From the NCBI GenBank assembly GCA_012932865.1, contig SAXG01000008.1:744001-808000 (forward strand): a stretch of DNA of 64,000 nt, written 5' to 3'. The notes beneath the pieces are model-generated. The model was not told where the DNA came from. It ran no database searches and saw nothing but the letters and a program-made list of their open reading frames with translations. The translations under genes were made by a program, and so were the position numbers. The DNA comes from Amylostereum areolatum (lineage: Eukaryota; Basidiomycota; Agaricomycetes; Russulales; Stereaceae). How positions within the stretch are numbered: the first letter of the stretch is position 1; every line of letters starts with the position of its first letter. Below, piece after piece: positions 24,119 through 36,906 of the stretch.

Positions 24119-26406
24119 TTAGATTTGGACCCTTCTGAGGCGGGAGGTCCCCTCGACCTGCGGCGACGCCGCCGCCCTGGCGGCGGCCTTGCTTGCCCGC
24201 AGATTTCGGATTTGGACGACCTGGTCTGCGATATCGACTGCAGCGGCAAGTCGGAGCGCAACATCGTGCAGGCGCTCCTCTTCTTCCTGTGAAAGAAGCT
24301 CAAGGGACTTTCGCTCGCCCGCACGCCAGAGAAGGAGCTGTAAAGTAGCTTCGTGGTCGAGCACCAAAAAACAGTACTGTATGCGGACGCAAGACAGGGA
24401 TTTAGAATCGGTGTAGAATACGAGGCTTGCCACGGCGGTCTCACCTGTCTGCGATCATTAAACGACAGGGCTTCGAATTCGGGGCATCCACCAGGCACTC
24501 GGGGGGCATCGCGGACCTACGAAAGAGGGTGGCATCGATTTTTGCGCGATATTCGACCAAGTCGGACTTACATCGCCAGACTGTGATGATCCAGAAAGGA
24601 ACGAGGCGGATGTTACACCACAGGACATCGATGGGTGTTCGAGCTGTTGGCATCGCGTAAGTTCGACTTCTCTTCCGTATCACGCTCTCACTCACGTCTG
24701 CGAGGTCCGTAAGGACAGACGTCGCCCGGGAGTACTCTATCGGAACCTGTGACCCCTAGCTTCAGTATGGAACCGCGAATCGATTCGATGACTTCGTTGA
24801 CTTCACCGATTGATCTATCCCGCCTGACGTCCGAGAGGCTTGTTCATCTGACAGACCCTCGGAATGATTGTCGCCATTGCAGCGCCCATCGATGAGCAAT
24901 GTGCCAGAATCGAGTCGCAGTACTGGTGAGGAGTTCTCCGATGCCAGTTGCTTCTTTGCGTAAGAGATCGCGAGACCGTCCGCCAGCCATGAACTGCTCA
25001 TGACGGCGCTTCACAGGCTCGTACACGTTCATAAGAATCGCTTGAAGGACAGGTATGGTGTACGCGAATTGATGTGGGAGGGGCATATTGCAAAATGCGA
25101 TTGGTTCCGGAGGGGGGATGGGAGGAACAAATCCCAGGTCTAATCGGTCGTCGAACTCGTCGGTATCCACATAGTTCTCTGCGCTGTCTTCGTTGCTCTC
25201 GAATGTCCCCATCTGCGGGAGTGTATGAGTCTCACTAGAGCAGAACAATTCTGAGCATAAGACCCACCTTGCACGTGTAGAACTCTTCTTCCGAGGAAGT
25301 GTAGAACATGTTCCGCTCGATGTTAAACGTGGTCTCGTCGAGAAAAGTGACCCGATATTTCGGCTTATCCCGCGGGTTTTTCGGCGCGACATATTCCTCG
25401 ATCCGCGCTGGCCAGTAGTGTGTCTTTATCCTCTTCTCTATGGCGAGAACCGGTTCTCCGGGGATTTCAAGGTTAGGGTCACAAGGTGGAGGCGACCATC
25501 GCTCCTCTACACAACATAAGACAGAGCGTACTGCGAAATACTAAAGACTTACCCTCTACTGAAGATGGCTCCTCTTCCGTAAGTTCCGAACTCTCGTCTC
25601 CAGGGTCGTCAGGTCGAACGTAACTCGAAAGTTTTGACGGCATTCCCTCGTTCTGTTCTGTGTCTGCTTCGTGCATGAGTCTGACAGCTTCCTGAAACGC
25701 AGTGTCGAGACTCCTTCTCGGTCGCTTCGAGGGAGGGTCCATGGACGAGTCACCTGTCGGACATCGAAATGTGGCGGCAGTGAAATAGAGCGCAGGACGA
25801 CCAGGCTTCCTCATCGGTAACACGAGAAAGGGATTTGGGGTAGAAATCCTGATTCGTCTTGATGTCCTGGGAGAAATAGGAGCCAAGAGAAAGACATGAA
25901 GAGGGCCTTTGGTAATGCTCCCGGACACGACCTGCAAATTCGTCAACACCATAAATTAGAACAGCTAGAGAGCAGACCACACCCCGGCCGGCCACCAAAC
26001 GCAATCCTCCGCCGATCCTCCGTCGCCTTCCTTTGGCGCAAGATATCCAGAAGTTGTGACGCGCACCCACACGGGAGGTTCGGAGAATTTCGGCACAGTT
26101 TCGACGATCTCTATGTCCGAGCCCGATGTTGAAGAGTCTGCGCGAGATTCACTCCGTTGCAACGATGGGGGTGGCCGATGAAAGGCTGAAAATCCGATAT
26201 GGAATGGGATGTATCCGCTTTAGAAACATAGACATACGTGGGAGCTGTAGGGTCAAAGAAACATCTCTTGACGGAGCACCGCGTTTGCGACTGGCGGAGA
26301 CGCGTTGTTTCGGCGGCAATGTTTCCGGCTCGGGTTCAGGTGAGCTGGAAGGATCCCTGCGCGTCAATGACAGCTGCGACGCGGCGGTGTAGAGGGGAGT
26401 TTGCAT
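24119..26406 (-). CDS. Unassigned protein with two WWP/YWP (PWWP/Tudor-like) modules
   Basis: A well-supported multi-exon gene of unknown family. ATG 26406 begins a Ser/Pro-rich leader. After a GTATGT..CAG intron comes SEPPVWVRVTTSGYL and then CVWWPAG, split by a GTGTGG..CAG intron, followed by VVSGSITKGPLHVFLLAPIS. A nuclear-localisation-like KRPRR and a phosphorylatable acidic stretch (DESSELTEEEPSSVEG) follow. A second module reads AIEKRIKTHYWPARIEEYVA, then KYRVTFLDETTFNIERNMFY. Downstream are EFDDRLDLGFVPPIPP, YTIPVLQAILMNVYEPVKRR, EVNEVIESIRGSILKLGVTG and a helical end (WRAGERKSLELLSQEEEERL) closing in a Lys/Arg/Ala-rich tail. A W-W/Y-W-P-A motif followed by beta-type sequence suggests PWWP or Tudor-like reader folds and a chromatin role; that is inference. 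One junction near 24840-24930 does not splice cleanly and may hide an indel. Confidence 0.7.
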
Positions 26407-28353
26407 CTGGGAAGCGGAGGAGAAACGGTCGTGGGGTATTGTTGAAGGCTGTTGATGATGACGCTGGTCGCCGTCACGCGAACACGGGCAGAGTGACTCT
26501 CGACGCGCTCGTCACGCGACGCGTCTCTCAGTGACTGTCACTTCGTCACACTTTTTTCCCCGCCACGAAGTTCAACGTTCGAACGTTCTTAGCCTCTTCA
26601 AGTTGCCTTGCTCAATGCTCTCCTCGGTCGAACTAGGCGCGAGAATACCCTCTGAAGCCGTCGATTATCTGTTAATCTCTTTGACTGCGACATGTACTAC
26701 CGTCGCTTATGTAGCACTTGTTGGCACTGGTGCGCCTCAGACTCTATCTTTCCCCTTCTCATCTACTTATGACCGTGGTCTCCAGTTACTTGAGTACTGC
26801 TAGCAGGCATAACTCAATCTCCTCGGTAAATAACAAGACGCTTTGGTTTCTTGTATTTCGACATCGACAGTGCTTCCTGAGCGACGTCGCAAGGTCGCCG
26901 CCTGGCCAGGCTCTCTCTGCGGACTTGTTTACAAGATGGTCATCCGTATCCTGCGAACCAGGTGATGGCAGGTCTGCGTCGGACGAATAAATTTCTTAGT
27001 TTTTCCGGTCGGGCTTTTACTCCTCTACAAGCACCGCACCCTGGCACACCCTATCCCGTCGTCGTGCGTCATCCCCTGGAACAGGAACCTCATAATGGCA
27101 AACCGTGCAATTGGCGTCTACATACATACCCCAGTTTTCTTGGCGTGGGTGGTTGTACTCGCAGTTCAGCGCATCCTCGAGGCCTTGAAGGCCCCCGCGC
27201 CTTCGAGAGGTCTAAATTCCGAGCTTCGTGATCCGATCGTACGCACCAAACGTCAGTTGATCCCACGTTGTTCACATACATCTCCAACCTGCCAATCGTT
27301 GAGCCCCCTCTCAATGCTGTTTTCTTACTCCTCACCCTCCGCACCCTATTCAGTGGTGGGGCGGACAGTCCATCTCACCGTTTCTCACACGCCTGCAATC
27401 TACAGCTACCGCGGATCTCCAGCACCGACACCACAAATGCACCGCGCGCGAGGAGTAAGCGGATGTCATCATATCCATGTAACCGTAAGTCTTTCGATCG
27501 TGATCCATGGCTCTCTCTGACTAGGTTCCTGTATCCGCACCGGTTCCCGAACCTGCACCCTCAGCGCCTCATCCCTCGTTCTCTAGAATCGTCTGACGCA
27601 AAAGCTACCGGGCCAGCCGTGCATCTCCATTCAATATCGCACAGGAACATGGATTGTGACACTCTATAATTGAACATCGATCTTCAACGTCAACCTTTCC
27701 CAAAGACTTAACGCACCTCACCGAAGTTCCGTATGAAAAATAAGTAAAACGACATATTCTTCCAGTGGAACCTTGACTTTGCCTCTGGAGACCATACCGG
27801 ACCTGCCGCGCAAATGGGCCCCATTCCCGATACCGGATGATTGTACCACTCCAACCAACTCACCACATAGGCACCATGGCCATGGCACTCCTGTTCAGTC
27901 CGTTGCATCATGCAAAGAACCTACGAAGGACGAGGATATCCGAACGATCTCCGGGCCCTTGCAATACAACTAGCAAAATATGGTGATTATCTGGACCCGA
28001 AGACAGGCCTTCCGACGTGCATAATTTTGGCATAATTACCGACTTCATTTCGTGCCTTCAAGCGCCACCGTCCTTTAATTCCGCCCATCTCCGTCACACG
28101 AAATAACCTGCTCGGCCGCTCGGCCCTGTCCATCATCAGCATATGCACATATACACCGCGACGCGTGTGCACGGACGACATTCCTGCTTAGTACCGTGCA
28201 CCGACCCGCGTCGGCTTTCGGGCGGCTCATCACGATCCCTCACTCCACCACACCCCCGCCGAACTTTTTGGCTTTGCTGTGCAGGCGAGAACCCGGCGTC
28301 TGCCTCTCTTCGGAAGGTGCAAGGGGTGAGAGTACGCTCGCACGGGCGTCCGG
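26407..28353. other. No gene confidently recognised; weak coding hints
   Basis: Rightward fragments between about 26613 and 27230 contain hydrophobic stretches (VDYLLISLTATCTTVAYVAL; TPVFLAWVVVLAVQRIL) flanked by intron-like GTAAAT..CAG and GTGATG..TAG intervals, so a small membrane protein is possible. No frame can be followed end to end. A rightward stretch near 27900-28010 (EGRGYPNDLRALAIQLAKYG) also looks protein-like but could not be joined to anything. Confidence 0.3.
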
Positions 28354-28692
28354 ATGCTTTTTCCCATTCAAATGTGCTCGCATCCTCAGAGAAAACCATA
28401 TGCGGTTGCGGGCTTACGCCGCTGTATACGTGCTGACGATCGGCAGAATCGCTCTCCTCCAAGTCATCATGGCCGCCACAAGGACCCATCCCCATACAAA
28501 TGCGATACATATACACGCGGCTTTTCGGCAGGTCTTGCAAACGACTTGCATTTTATTCACGATGATCAAGCTAGCCTGCGCCTGCGCGCACTGTCGACAC
28601 CCGTCTCAAATTTTGACTCACCCACACTTCCTGTATCTCCTTCGGAGTCCTCTGTGGTCGCTCCGCCTCCCTCGCCGACTAAGCGTCCTTAA
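28354..28692 (+). CDS. Possible 3' exon of an unidentified gene
   Basis: The frame ending at the TAA of 28690-28692 has a composition typical of a disordered fungal protein tail: DDRQNRSPPSHHGRHKDPSP, GLANDLHFIHDDQASLRLRA, then PVSPSESSVVAPPPSPTKRP at the end. The upstream sequence in this frame is less convincing, and a neighbouring frame (NVLASSEKTICGCGLTPLY) could join it through a one-base shift. Function unknown. Overlapping frames in this interval, including a 283-codon one, look less protein-like. Confidence 0.3.
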   Translation: MLFPIQMCSHPQRKPYAVAGLRRCIRADDRQNRSPPSHHGRHKDPSPYKCDTYTRGFSAGLANDLHFIHDDQASLRLRALSTPVSNFDSPTLPVSPSESSVVAPPPSPTKRP

Positions 28693-29374
28693 TCACCGCG
28701 CCTCGTATCCTTCCTCATTCCCAGCGTCCACCGCACCTTCTCAAACGGCCATCTTTGTTTCCAAAAGCACGAACGAAGGCACCACGATCCGTCGCACTCC
28801 CGGGCCCCGCACCTCTTTCTCTCTCTTCCAGCGCTGCAACTTCGGGTTATTACCTCTGATTTTCTCCTCGAGTTCGCACTCTCGCGCTCATGCTGACTGG
28901 GTGCTGACTACCTCTTCAGTTACCCATCGCTCTTGGCCTCTTCCTTTCCTTATTCTTTCACGTCCATCTTCACATGCGCTGCGCAACCGTCTTCCATTAT
29001 CACTGCGTTCTCCACACCGCTTCTACAAATGCGCAGCGGAATGGTGAATATATGCCGACGATCATCGTACAGGGAAACTTCTCTGTAAACACCATATGTA
29101 CATGGAGTATACAAATCCGTACTGCCCGCACATAGAAGCACAACAAGGGTGGGGAAAATGGGATGAGATTGTAAGATACCTATGTACACAGGAGGGAAGA
29201 TGGTTACAAGTACACAATAGGTTTGCGATGACAACCGACGACAACGATAATTGATAAATACCAAATGACAACAAGGGGCGGGGGCGGCGGGACTTCACAA
29301 CCACGAACCACGAACGTGACAAGGATAACGCCAGAAAGCCAAACAACGAGCTCAACGATCACCCACGGAAACTC
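28693..29374. other. Intergenic, downstream of the Zn2Cys6 gene
   Basis: Between a possible gene tail and the stop codon of the Zn2Cys6 regulator. It likely includes 3' untranslated sequence of both. No coding pattern is supported. Confidence 0.35.
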
Positions 29375-32300
29375 TCACATAACCCCTACATCGTGCGCCG
29401 CTGTATGATGAAACCCGGACTGCGAGAGGTCGTCCGAAGCATTGCGCCGTGGGCTGGTTGCCCTAGACGCAGCTGGCGTGGCGCCAAAATGAGGGGCGAT
29501 GAACCCGCTCCCGCCGACCCCGTACACGAAGCCGCCGCTCAGGCCTTCCATGGCGTTCGAGTAACCTATCCCCATTAAGAAAGGAGAGACAGAGAAAACC
29601 CGATGAGCGACAAGTCATTCGGGAGATGAGAGAAAGGGTTACGCACCAGGGACAAGGACGTTATCCCAGAAACCGCCGCTGAGAATGCTGTCCATCGACA
29701 GCATCCCGTTTGCCATAGGATCATCCTCTGGGCGACTCGACGCCATCGTGGGAGGGAACGTTGAGATGTCTGCCACGGGCCCCATCTCGCTCGCGAACTG
29801 GAAGTCTGGCAGCGCGTACCCGACCTCACTGAGCCCATGCGTACCCCCGAGGGCGCCATCTGTCAGCCCAGTATTGCCATTCATCGACATGGTGCCATTG
29901 CCCGTGGAGGACGAAGGGTTGCCGTGATGTTGGTGAGAAGACGCATCTTCAGGGGGAGGGTCGGTTTTGGCTGAAAGAAGGGCGCGAAGGAAGACGCTGT
30001 ACAAGGCGGGCGTGTGCAGAGGGTCCGCCGCCACGCTATCGAACGTGTCGGCGACATCTTTGACCATCGCCAGAATATCCACCTCGGCTTCCCTCGATGC
30101 TGGGAACTCAGGTCGAATGAGCTAGAATAAGAAAACCGAAGATCAGTCATCTGCCGACGGCCAGGTTGAAAAAAGCTAAGCCGACCTTGAGCAAACTCAG
30201 GACCGCGTAGGACGAGAACACATAGTGAGAGTCAGGGGAGTACCGCAGGAAACCGTGTGGGCCCAGCTCGTCCCGTACAAGCAAAGCGCACGTCCTCGCC
30301 GCCGTGTGAACTCGAGCGAAGAAATATGGAATTTCCACAGGGGCGTGGTCGAGCGCGTTCTGAAGGCCGAACGAGTTGATGACAAGCATGGCGTAATTTG
30401 CGTAGAATTCCGATATGATGGTGGCGTATTTCGCGGAAGAATCATCGCCTCCTGTATATTCTACATCAGCTTATTATGACGAGGGGATCCAGCGAGATAT
30501 TCGACTAACTGCCGACGACGGAAACCTGAGAATGCCAACTGTGGATCTGTCGCTCGAAGGTTTTGGTAACGAGTAGGTAGTCAACGTTGACGAGCAAGCC
30601 GGACGATGAACTTGTGTCCGAGGACAAGATATCCAGTGCCCGCGACACAATACGTTGAAGTTCCTTAAATGGGATCAGCCATGTATTCAATATGGAAATG
30701 GTGATGGACCTACCACATAGGCCACTATTCCGAAGTCTTCTCTTTGGGCGAGCGGGGACTGCACCCAGAGAAGCGCATCCCGGATGATTGCGCTGGAAAG
30801 AAACTCAGGTCAGAGAAACCTCCGGCGTCTGAATGGAGAAATGTCACGCACTCCTCCTTAATTGTATGTGGCTTTCCCATCTGAGCGCTTGCACTTCGGT
30901 CGAGGCAGTAACACAAGAGCCATGTACGTTCACGATTAAAGACTTCCCGCTCGCGTGCCTTTCCTTCGGCCGTTTCTGGGCTAGACGTGGACGTTTTGCG
31001 ATGGAGGTTCATATCGGTGGCCATCCTATGGAAAGCAATCAGCCGACGTCTAGGCGCAGGTAGCAACAAACCAGTGTGTACGCACCGGATGGCCATCCCG
31101 AGCAGTAGCCATGTTTTGTCCTGTTCGTACCGTTCTACCGGGCCGCAGCCCCAAAGAGACAGAAGGAGATATGCCTGGACGATTTCCACGGATTTGTAGC
31201 CTTGCGCCGGGACGCTGAAGGCGAGCTTTTTTGACAGGTCCGTCAGCTTGGCGTGTAATTCGGGGCGTGCAGGACTAGAAGCGCGATGATATCGCACAAA
31301 CTGTGCGAAGGTATCAGTCACCCGCCGGACACGTAGCAAAGGAAGTACATACTTGTGGTCAGAAGGAAGGGTGAGCGGGAGCAGACGAGCGAAGGCGTGT
31401 GAAACTGGCGGTCGAGCAGGCTCGAGTGCATCTGCAGGCACCAGAGTTGAATGAGAAAGCGTCCGGCATAGAAAGCAAGTATAGCTTACGTTCATATGAT
31501 CAAAATAGCTGCCGCAGAGAAGGAATGTCAGAATCCTCGCACGAAGGTAGAGATTCCGAGAGGGCGTACATGTCGAACAGAGCGACCACCTCCTCGGTCG
31601 ATACGAATGTGAGCATCTCTGGTTGTATTTGGCGCTCGATGAAGAGCCGCCGTAGCGGAAGTATTGTCATTGGACCTGGTGACAACATTCAGCTCTCGAG
31701 TGCGAGAGACCGCCGACGGAGCGGTAACTTACCTGGCTTGAAGTAGGCGTCGCTGGCCACGCCCACGGCACCAGCTGGCCGAGCGATGGAAGAAAGCGGC
31801 TGACCGGAGGAGCGCGCGTTTTGGGCGCGCCTATTGGCGAGACTGGCTTCGGCAAGAAGACCGAGTGGGTTTAAGCTATTGTCGGGCAGCGAGTGAAGTT
31901 TGGGAGATCCAGGAGTGAGTTGTTGTTGTCGCGATTGTGAAGGAGACGACTCTCTCTGGGAGAGCAACGCCTGGGTTGCATGGTGGGCAGACGCCGAGGA
32001 AGGCGACGGTGACCGGGAGATCATGCCAGACGCAATGCTCGGGTTGCCGATCGACTTGAGGACGGTGTCGAGAGTGCGCTCCATTTTTCTGAGAGACCTG
32101 GTGAGAATCTCGTGCTTCCTAGTGCTGGTCTAAGTGTTTGAATGCGAGAAGGGGATAAATGGAGCGGTGGCTTACTTGGAAGAACGTTTCCCTCGATTGG
32201 ACTCCTCGAAGATGCATTCGTGGTTGCCGGCGATGCAGCGTTTGCAAGGGGGGCCTTGCTCGGCGCCCACGCATTTCATCTTGAGTCGACGACAAACAGT

Positions 32301-32754
32301 ACACGCTCTGAACGAACGTGAGTCAAAGGGATAGATGCACAAAGATCCTCGAGACAGACCGTGAGCCACGGGTGGGTTTCGCCTTGGGTTCCTCCTTGTC
32401 CATCGGCGACGCGCCACCGTCGTCCTCTTTCCGACGCTTTCTATCGCCATCCTGAGTGCTCGCGGATGATGGACGCTTGCTTGGGCCAGCGAAAGAGATG
32501 TGGTCGGCCGGAGGCGTGCTCATGGCATCGGATGCCTGTGAGGATGGGGATGACATGCTGGGTGCGAGGGAAAGCTGTTGGGGGATCTGATGTTGGGGCT
32601 GTTGATGATATGGGTAGTACTGAGGCGAGTACATTGCGAGAGCGGGGTCGATCGGAACGCCCGGGGATGGCGGCGGGGGTGGCTGCATGGAGTGGGACAT
32701 ATGTTGGTCTTGATGGTGGGCTGAAATGGGCGGCTGATAGGACTGTTGGGACAT
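29375..32754 (-). CDS. Zn2Cys6 (Gal4-type) transcription factor with fungal-specific TF domain
   Basis: Nuclear DNA-binding regulator. ATG 32754 begins a Gln/Pro/His-rich N-terminus with an NLS-like KRRK. After an intron comes the binuclear zinc cluster ACTVCRRLKMKC, then CKRCIAGNHEC, giving C-x2-C-x6-C-x8-C-x2-C-x6-C. A linker and coiled segment follow (HEILTRSLRKMERTLDTVLK). The fungal-specific TF domain runs from about 31690 to 30150: FIERQIQPEMLTFV, SVEIVQAYLLLSLWGCGPVE, RYEQDKTWLLLGMAIRMATD and NRERTWLLCYCLDRSASAQM. A Gly/Ser/Asn-rich activation-like tail ends in HTAAHDVGVM. About ten short introns are visible. One base appears missing near 31272-31283, between TTICAISSRF and SPARPELHAKL. 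Target genes are unknown; a Pro1-like regulator is one possibility. Confidence 0.9.
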
Positions 32755-35700
32755 AGGATGTTCGAGGAGGTGATGGTGTTGGTTGAAGTTGCTCGTGGTG
32801 GATGTGGTGGGCGTCGTGGGGGAGGTAATACTGGGAATACATGAGCGGGGAAGAGACGGGCATCAGAGTGATGCTCATGAGGGGCGAGGGAGCGAAAGAA
32901 CAAAGGCGCGAAGAAGGGGGACGATATATGGACCGGAGTCGGTGGGTCAAAGGGGGAAGTACATTGGTCGAGGGAGGACTATAAGAAAGTATGAAGGAAG
33001 ACTCACGTGCGGAACCGCGTTTGCAGGGGACTTGCGAAGGAACGGAGACGGGAGAACAGGGTTGAGAACAAAATGGCCTAATTCGGTGAACCGAGGCGAG
33101 AAGCGAACCGTGAGAGGGAGAACGAGATGGGTGAGTGCAAGCCTCAAGGCCTGGCGTACTCAGAAAGCAGTCAGGAGCTGCAGCCCGGACTCAGGGCCCG
33201 ATATTCCAACGCAACTGCGCTGACGACCAAATGTTTGCCCAGGCGCTGGCTATGCGAATGATTGACGCTTTGCTGTCGTCGAGATCGTTCAGTAAGCTCT
33301 GTAAGACCGTCGTCGGTTCCAGGTTGGCGGTGGGCGGTGGTAAACGGCGGGGCTGGTCACGCCGGCCAATGGCAACGCCTCGTCACACCCTCGGCGTCTA
33401 TCCCCTAAGCCGACATTGAAAGTAATTATTTAATTAATCAATGTCATTACTGATTTGGTGCCGCGTCGATCCCCATTCGATGCGCTCGCAACCTCACACT
33501 TTCCCCCTTCTCAAATTCTCCTTCAGGCTTCTTGCTCTCTCATTAATACATACCATTCCCTCGTTTCTCGATAAAGACCCCAAAATGGTCTATTCCTCGT
33601 TTCCCCAGCCGTCGGTTCCACATCCATTACTCGGTCACTAAGATCGACCACAAACTTACCACAATCCTACACAACCCCATTCGGACGCCCCAGGCTCTCT
33701 CGTGTTTCTTGAGACAGTCAGACAGGGCTCCCAGAACGCCGTGGCCCTGGACAAGTGTCACCAGTATACCCCTCGAGCCAAGGCCAGGATCATAACTGTG
33801 CTCCCCCCGCCTCTGCTCTCCGATTTCGCCCATATCACTGTCTTTCCCCTGCCCATACACCGAAGGAACACATGCGCCCCCCTGATATGTCATATCTTCT
33901 TTGTCTCCAACCAATGAGATTATCTCTTCGCGCTCGCCGGGACCCTCACAGCATATCTACCTCTACACTCATCCCACGCTTCGTCAAGCTTGGCCCATGA
34001 CCTCACTACCTCGTCCCCTGCTTTAATCCGATGTCTCTCGCTTCCGTAACCCTCCAGGTTCGTCCCCCGCCACGCCACATGGCACGAGTAAGTTCATGCT
34101 CAGAGCAATGTTGAGATCTCGTTTTCCAACACTCCACAGGTGAGATCCTCGTTACAACCCACTTTGCACCGCCGCGTCCCCACTAACTTCTCACTCGATC
34201 CCAGGCGCACAGCCCATCTTGTCTTCCAAATAAACCATAACTCGACTCCATAGGTCACTCTCGACTGGGTCGATCGTTCAAGTACGACAACACAACCAGA
34301 GCTTTTTTGGGAAGGCACCCACCGCAATCCTGCTCCCACACCCACGGACCAACTTCGATGTGGAACTCTTCCGTACCCCTGGACCCATCTTTCCGTACTG
34401 GATCTACAATCGCGATAGGTCTCGTCCAAATCACCGTACGCCATTCTTTGTCCACCCTCCTTACCTCCTGTCTATCCGTACCCACGCGGTGTCACCCCCC
34501 TCCCCACGGGTCGGAGCTTTCTCTCTGGCCAGGTGCCCAACCTCTCTTCCTCTCCCCGCGCCCATACAAGCTCGCTAGTACGTCCGTGTTTTTCGCCTTC
34601 CTGCAACGTGTACCGCACATTCGACGTCTTCTGCCTCATACATCCCGTCACACAATCGATAACGCAAGCGTTCATCGTCCGCCGCTCCCGGTCAACTGAC
34701 CTGCATATTCAGTCTGACCCGGCTCGTTCATGGCCGAAGTGGGTGCATGGGTCTGTCAACGCGGCACACCACGGTCCATGGTTCGCTAACACACGTCCAT
34801 GCACCATGTGTTCGTCCCGGATAAGGCGACAGACGACCCGTTGCTTCCTCCCAAATTGACCTTGAATGTTTGGTCCTGCTTGGAGCCCCATCTACTTCAA
34901 TACCACCCACACAACACGGCTCGCGGCTCCGATTAAGTAGTATGCCCAAATCTCCCTGGTCGTAAGCAGCTCCTATATCCGGTCCTCGCCTATATCAGTC
35001 GTAGGAAAGTGCACATCTAACGCCGGGCACCTATCCTATCATTGTCTTGGCAAGGCCACCAACCTACATATTGCAGAACCGACCACGATCTTTTCCGTCG
35101 TCGTCGTCGCCCGTCACAGACTCACAATACCCCCTCCCACCCACGGGCCACCCAGGGAACTGGGAGTAATTTCGGCACTCAACTGTAATGTGTCCGAGGT
35201 ATATTGACCCGCGCCCGGGGCCTCCCTTGCGGACGAGCGAACATATTCCAGCCATCGTCATATTACGACGGCTGTAAAACCGTGCCTGTCCTCGTCCCTA
35301 TATCCGCCCGACCTACACACTCGAAGTTCCAACCAGAGGTCGTGTGATGGTGCGGATGAAGAACAGGCCCATGCCGTAACCTCAAGACGACGCCTTCTCA
35401 AGTTCTGAATTCCTCCGACCCCATATCGTGCCGCAGGGGCACGGTCCGGGGTATACTTCGCGCGTGCGCTGCACCTGGTGGGATCCGTAGGACCTTCCAG
35501 GACCTCCTTACCAGTCTGCCTTGCGTACCGCGGGCCTTACAAGGCCTCAGATAGGCCCGAGCCCGATGCGCGACATTCGCCAACCAATGGCGCCACTTAT
35601 CGGTTAGAATGCGATCAATCCCGATGTTGGCTGCGTCGACGAACCAGAGGCGAGACGTTGACGGATGTCCCTCCGCCAACTGGTTGGCCAGGTTTTAGTG

Positions 35701-36739
35701 CATCCAACTCGTTTACGGCATGCAACGTTCGGCCCCGTCCGCCTTCTCGGACGCCAAGGCGATGTTGCTGGTCACCTTGCTCGCGTTGTTGTGGGAAGGT
35801 GCGTACGGTTAAGGCGTCACCATATAGAGCGAGGCAGCTGACGGGCGATGTACATTGTTAGTCTCATATTTAGCAACGACATAGTCTAGCAAGATTAACA
35901 CATGCGCGATGGACAGACGCGTCGCGCGCGCGGGTGAGTTTTGGGAACCTACGCCAGAATCCCCGTTAGTTTCAGACCTGTTTGTCTTTCCTTCTCGGAC
36001 ATAGACTATTTTGGACGTCGGTGTGACATCGCCCTGCGCATGCACGACCTCTCTCTCGGTGTGGAAATGCGGCGCGAGATAGCTGTAGGCGAGATAGAGC
36101 ACGGCATGGTTTGGAGCCACTGACGACGGCCTGTTCTCAGGCCTCAGCAGCATGCGGCCCGCGGTTCTGCAGGTCATTCGGTTGCGACAACCCTTTGCTC
36201 CAGAAAAAATGGCGATTGGTCTCATCCAACAAGTACCGAGTCCCCTGCACCACGGTTACAACTCTCATCCATTTCCCCCGGCGGCACACTGAATTAGAAC
36301 GCTAAAAAAAAGGAGGAGGATTGTACGATCCAGCCTATCTTTGCATCCCTACGAATGTTTATCTTGTTCGTTCCGCGCCCCTGCCTAGATACCACACTCT
36401 CCACACTCTTTTTCGCTTATTTCTTCGCGCGCGACTTCGGCGTGTACGACATGGATACGTGCGACGATGTACGTTCTTTGTCCCAGCGCAGCGGTAGCCT
36501 ACCAGACGTCCGTCGGAGCAACCCGGTCTGAGCGTGGGCTCTCCTGCTCGCACGCAAGGGACGAGAATGGCGCGAAGGGGCGCATTCGATAGCGGATCTC
36601 CTTGCAAGGGATGCGCGTGCGGAACAATTCCCTTCGACGACTGCGCTCGCGCCGACCCGACGTCGACGTCGAGCACCTCGGAGACATACGCGGGGCACCC
36701 ATCCCCACGGGCTCGACCACGCCGCGCCGCTGTAACTCT
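32755..36739. other. Long gene-poor stretch between the TF gene and the transposon
   Basis: Nearly 4 kb without a gene I can support. From 32755 to 33200 is the purine-rich upstream region of the regulator gene. From 33450 to 35000 the plus strand is strongly pyrimidine-rich (many CCTC, TCCC and CCAC runs), so long open frames appear by composition alone. From 35400 to 36300 a few leftward open stretches look vaguely protein-like (for example DAANIGIDRILTDKWRHWL) but are broken and unidentified; they could be remnants of an old insertion. Confidence 0.4.
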
Positions 36740-36753
36740 GGGAAAACCTCCCC
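36740..36753 (+). repeat. Left terminal inverted repeat of the transposon
   Basis: GGGAAAACCTCCCC, an exact reverse complement of 43648-43661. It is followed by an AT-rich stretch with CAAAATT, which loosely matches CAAAATTT found about 25-30 bases inside the other end. Confidence 0.88.
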
Positions 36754-36874
36754 TGCAAAATTGTAATAATTTGATCTTATTGGCTCTAATTTGCGGCTTA
36801 GGAGTTTAGGAAGGTCCCCCTCTTATTAGAAGCAAAATGACGGGTAATCCTGGCCTAAAACTGTACTAGGTTTT

Positions 36875-36906
36875 GCTAAGGCGGCGGTCGGTGCGTCCGC
36901 CTTGGC
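36875..36906. repeat. Subterminal hairpin inside the left transposon end
   Basis: GCTAAGGCGG (36875-36884) pairs with CCGCCTTGGC (36897-36906), with one mismatch and a 12-base loop. It lies about 120 bases inside the left inverted repeat, where CACTA-like elements usually carry transposase-binding subterminal repeats. Confidence 0.6.

Noticed and set aside
28196..29047. 283-codon rightward open frame
   Set aside because: Composition is Ser/Arg/His-rich and pyrimidine-driven, no domain is visible, and a different frame in the same DNA reads more like protein.
32323..32950. Upstream leftward frame overlapping the Zn2Cys6 N-terminus
   Set aside because: Pro/Ser/His low-complexity shadow of the Gln/Pro-rich leader; it does not lead into the zinc cluster by any splice.
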